DNA of 32,882 bases. It comes from an uncultured Clostridia bacterium. GTDB lineage: Bacteria > Bacillota > Clostridia > Oscillospirales > CAG-272. Below are positions 30,761 to 32,882 of this stretch, in pieces. Position 1 is the first letter of the stretch. The number at the start of each line of letters is the position of its first letter. The notes beneath the pieces were generated by a model, which was given only the letters and a program-made list of their open reading frames with translations, did no database searches and was not told the origin of the DNA. The DNA is taken from NCBI GenBank assembly GCA_946618395.1, contig CAMOLD010000003.1, forward strand, positions 1 to 32,882, given 5' to 3'. The position numbers and the translations under genes are program-made.

Positions 30761-32882
30761 ATGATGAAGAAAATAATCGCCCTGTTGCTCTGCCTTGCCG
30801 TCTTTGTTGGCATTTTTGCAGGATGCGGAGGGCTTTCGGGAAAGGATAAAGGCGCTTATATCCCGGTATCGCTGAACGCGGAAACGTTTGATTTTGACCC
30901 CGCAAACGCCTACCATAACACCGATAGCCTGAATATTCTCGGCTTGATTTACGAGCCGTTGTTCACTGTGGATTCCAACGGCAAAATCAAACCTGCGCTT
31001 GCAAAAAGCTACCGGACCTATACGGATGACGAAGGCGTCCACATGGATATCTCCATCAAATCCACCAATTGGAGCGACGGCACGGCGCTGACGGCAAACG
31101 ACATTGTGTATGCCTGGAACCGTCTTTTGGACCCGAGCAACCGTTTTTCTGCCGCTTCCCTGTTGTTTGACATCAAAAATGCGCGCGCCTACAACCGCGG
31201 GCTGACGACCGACCTTGCCATTGAGGCAATCGAGCAGCAAAAAATTCGCCTGACCTTTGAAGGCCCCATTGATGAAAACGCCTTCCTTCTCAACCTGACA
31301 AACGTTGCAACCGCTCCGCTTTATGAATACGCCGTTTTGGGCAATCCCGACTGGGCAAAAAGCAATGCCGACATTTTAACAAACGGTCCGTTCAAGCTGG
31401 TTTCCATTGAGTATGTTGACGATCTGAACGAACATGAGTTCTCCTTCACCGTTTCGGATGACTATATCTTTGATTCCAAGGGCAATCGGATGCTGGATGA
31501 AAACGGAAATCCCAAAAAAGCCAGCTCCTCCGCCAAAAAGATCCGCAGTTTCGTTTTGGAACGCAACGCCTACTATTACCGCGACAAGAGCCGCGATGCC
31601 CTGGATAAATACGTTACCCCCTATCGGATCCTGGTGGACTGCACAAAGACCGACAGCGAAATTTTGCAGGATTACAAAGACAACAAGCTCTTTTATATCG
31701 ATTCCATTCCGCTTTCTTTGCGCAAAGACGACTATGTGACCAAATATACCAAGGTGAGCGACGCGCTTTCCACCTTCGTTTGCTATCTGAACGAAACGGC
31801 CCAGATTAACGGCGTGGCGATTTTTGCCGACGTTCATGTCCGCCAGGCGCTTTCCCTTGTCCTTGACCGCGATGCAATTGCAAAAGAGATCGTCTATGCC
31901 GAGGCGGCAACCGGACTGGTCAGCAACGGCATTTTTGAAAAAGGAACTTCCGGCTCTTTCCGCAAATCCGGCGGCGCACTGCTTGCAACAAGCGCAAATC
32001 TGGAAGCGGCAAAAGAAGAACTCAAACAAGTCGAAATTTCCGGTTTCAGCGCTTCCAAATATTCTTTCACCATCAAGGTTGCAAGCCATGACGAAGTGCA
32101 GATTCGTATGGCGGAAATGATTGCCGAAGCTTGGAGTTCTTTGGGCTTCCGCGTCACCGTTCAAAAAATGTATGCCATTGAGAACAACGACTTTATTGCG
32201 CAGGATGGCAAGGAAGTCAAAAAAACCAACGCCTGCGACGATCTGTTTACCGAAGCCTTGCAAAGAGGCGATTTCCAAGCGATTGTGTTTGACTACAACG
32301 CCTATGCGCCCACGGCTTATGCAATGCTTTCCTCCTTTGCAACCGGCTTTGCCGGCGGATCTTCCCGCTCGCAATCCGGCGATTACACCATGATCTCTCA
32401 TATCACCGGCTATAACAGCACGGAATATAACACTTTGATGGAGGCAATCTATCTGCTTCCCTATTTCTCGCAGCTGGATCCCGACCCCAACGCAAAGCTC
32501 TTTGACAACCCGGACACCAATCCTTATTTGAGCCTTGGCTTTGAAGATTACGAGGATTATATTCTCACTTACAGAACCATCAACCGGCTCTATGCAAAAT
32601 ACAACATCGAAACGACTGATAACTCCAAAAAATGGGAAGAGCAAAAAGCCATTCTGCTTCACGAAGCCGAAAAACTGCTGATGAACGATATGCCGGTCAT
32701 CCCGGTCATCTTCAACAAGCAGGCAACCCTGACAAGCAAAAAGCTCTCCAATGTTTCTTCCAACTATTTTATCCCCGCGCTTTTTACCAAGACGAAGTTG
32801 AAGAATTACAAAGATTACATTTATGTGTTCTATGATTTCCCCAAATCGGTCAACTGGGAAAACTTCGGGCTGACGGAAGAAC
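30761..32882 (+). CDS. Oligopeptide ABC transporter substrate-binding lipoprotein (OppA-like), C-terminus cut by window
   Basis: Extracytoplasmic solute-binding protein of family 5, read directly from ATG 30761 (AAGGAGG upstream) as an open frame of 707 codons to the window end. The signal peptide MMKKIIALLLCLAVFVGIFAG is followed by the lipobox cysteine C22 (FAGC), so it is a lipoprotein. Family features: LNILGLIYEPLF near 57, LAKSY, NWSDGTALTANDIVYAWNRLL near 104, TNGPFKL near 207, and VRQALSLVLDRDAIAKEI near 360. At over 700 residues it is longer than E. coli OppA (about 540) because of inserted segments around 230-265 and 470-500. The permease and ATPase genes would be expected downstream, outside the window. 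Confidence 0.92.
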   Translation, partial: MMKKIIALLLCLAVFVGIFAGCGGLSGKDKGAYIPVSLNAETFDFDPANAYHNTDSLNILGLIYEPLFTVDSNGKIKPALAKSYRTYTDDEGVHMDISIKSTNWSDGTALTANDIVYAWNRLLDPSNRFSAASLLFDIKNARAYNRGLTTDLAIEAIEQQKIRLTFEGPIDENAFLLNLTNVATAPLYEYAVLGNPDWAKSNADILTNGPFKLVSIEYVDDLNEHEFSFTVSDDYIFDSKGNRMLDENGNPKKASSSAKKIRSFVLERNAYYYRDKSRDALDKYVTPYRILVDCTKTDSEILQDYKDNKLFYIDSIPLSLRKDDYVTKYTKVSDALSTFVCYLNETAQINGVAIFADVHVRQALSLVLDRDAIAKEIVYAEAATGLVSNGIFEKGTSGSFRKSGGALLATSANLEAAKEELKQVEISGFSASKYSFTIKVASHDEVQIRMAEMIAEAWSSLGFRVTVQKMYAIENNDFIAQDGKEVKKTNACDDLFTEALQRGDFQAIVFDYNAYAPTAYAMLSSFATGFAGGSSRSQSGDYTMISHITGYNSTEYNTLMEAIYLLPYFSQLDPDPNAKLFDNPDTNPYLSLGFEDYEDYILTYRTINRLYAKYNIETTDNSKKWEEQKAILLHEAEKLLMNDMPVIPVIFNKQATLTSKKLSNVSSNYFIPALFTKTKLKNYKDYIYVFYDFPKSVNWENFGLTEE

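Noticed and set aside
31376..32662. A 428-codon minus-strand open frame opposite the peptide-binding lipoprotein
   Set aside because: Shadow frame with no recognisable domain; the plus-strand frame has a signal peptide, lipobox and family-5 motifs.

Overview
The window looks like a chromosomal segment of a spore-forming, low-to-medium GC Clostridia-type Firmicute. The evidence is sigG, gpr, a SpoIIP-like protein, a DUF1540 protein, the tig-clpP-clpX cluster, a recJ-rel-dtd-hemZ string, strong AGGAGG ribosome binding sites and TTGACA/TATAAT promoters. I cannot name the species. No phage, insertion sequence, CRISPR array, rRNA or tRNA was seen, and coding density is high.

Layout. (1) Positions 1-9322, minus strand: one apparent operon from a promoter at 9294-9322. 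It runs cdaA (c-di-AMP synthase), a 72-residue membrane peptide resembling only the anchor of CdaR, a COG2509-type flavoprotein, recJ, rel ((p)ppGpp synthase/hydrolase), dtd and hemZ (cut by the window start). (2) 9355-13414, minus strand: separate units for a nicotinate phosphoribosyltransferase, sigG (with a candidate sigma-F promoter) and an nfeD-SPFH pair. (3) 13455-15598, plus strand: a lysine riboswitch with an intrinsic terminator controls an NhaC-superfamily transporter (LysW type). Its N-terminus carries four DnaJ-like CxxCxGxG motifs. (4) 15635-21952, plus strand: an ApgM-like enzyme (possibly a homoserine kinase), lepB, rbgA, rnhB, yraN, an M19 dipeptidase and thrC. (5) 22089-26672: a small DUF1540 gene on the minus strand, then a metallophosphoesterase and tig-clpP-clpX on the plus strand, closed by a bidirectional terminator. 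(6) 26688-30649, minus strand: a cysteine-rich protein of unknown function, a LexA-like XRE/S24 repressor, a SpoIIP homologue that appears to lack its zinc ligands, and gpr. (7) 30671 to the end, plus strand: an oligopeptide-binding lipoprotein cut by the window end.

Themes. Two nucleotide second messengers (c-di-AMP and (p)ppGpp) are encoded in one operon. Forespore functions (sigG, gpr, SpoIIP-like) show candidate sigma-F/G promoters with the same 16-base spacing. Aspartate-family amino acid metabolism appears twice: lysine-controlled transport and threonine synthesis. The least ordinary items are the zinc-ribbon-like domain on the riboswitch-controlled transporter, the catalytically degenerate SpoIIP, the CdaR-anchor-like mini protein, and a short repeated hairpin sequence based on GCGG-AAAATA-CCGC. 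All calls come from reading the sequence; no database search was run.
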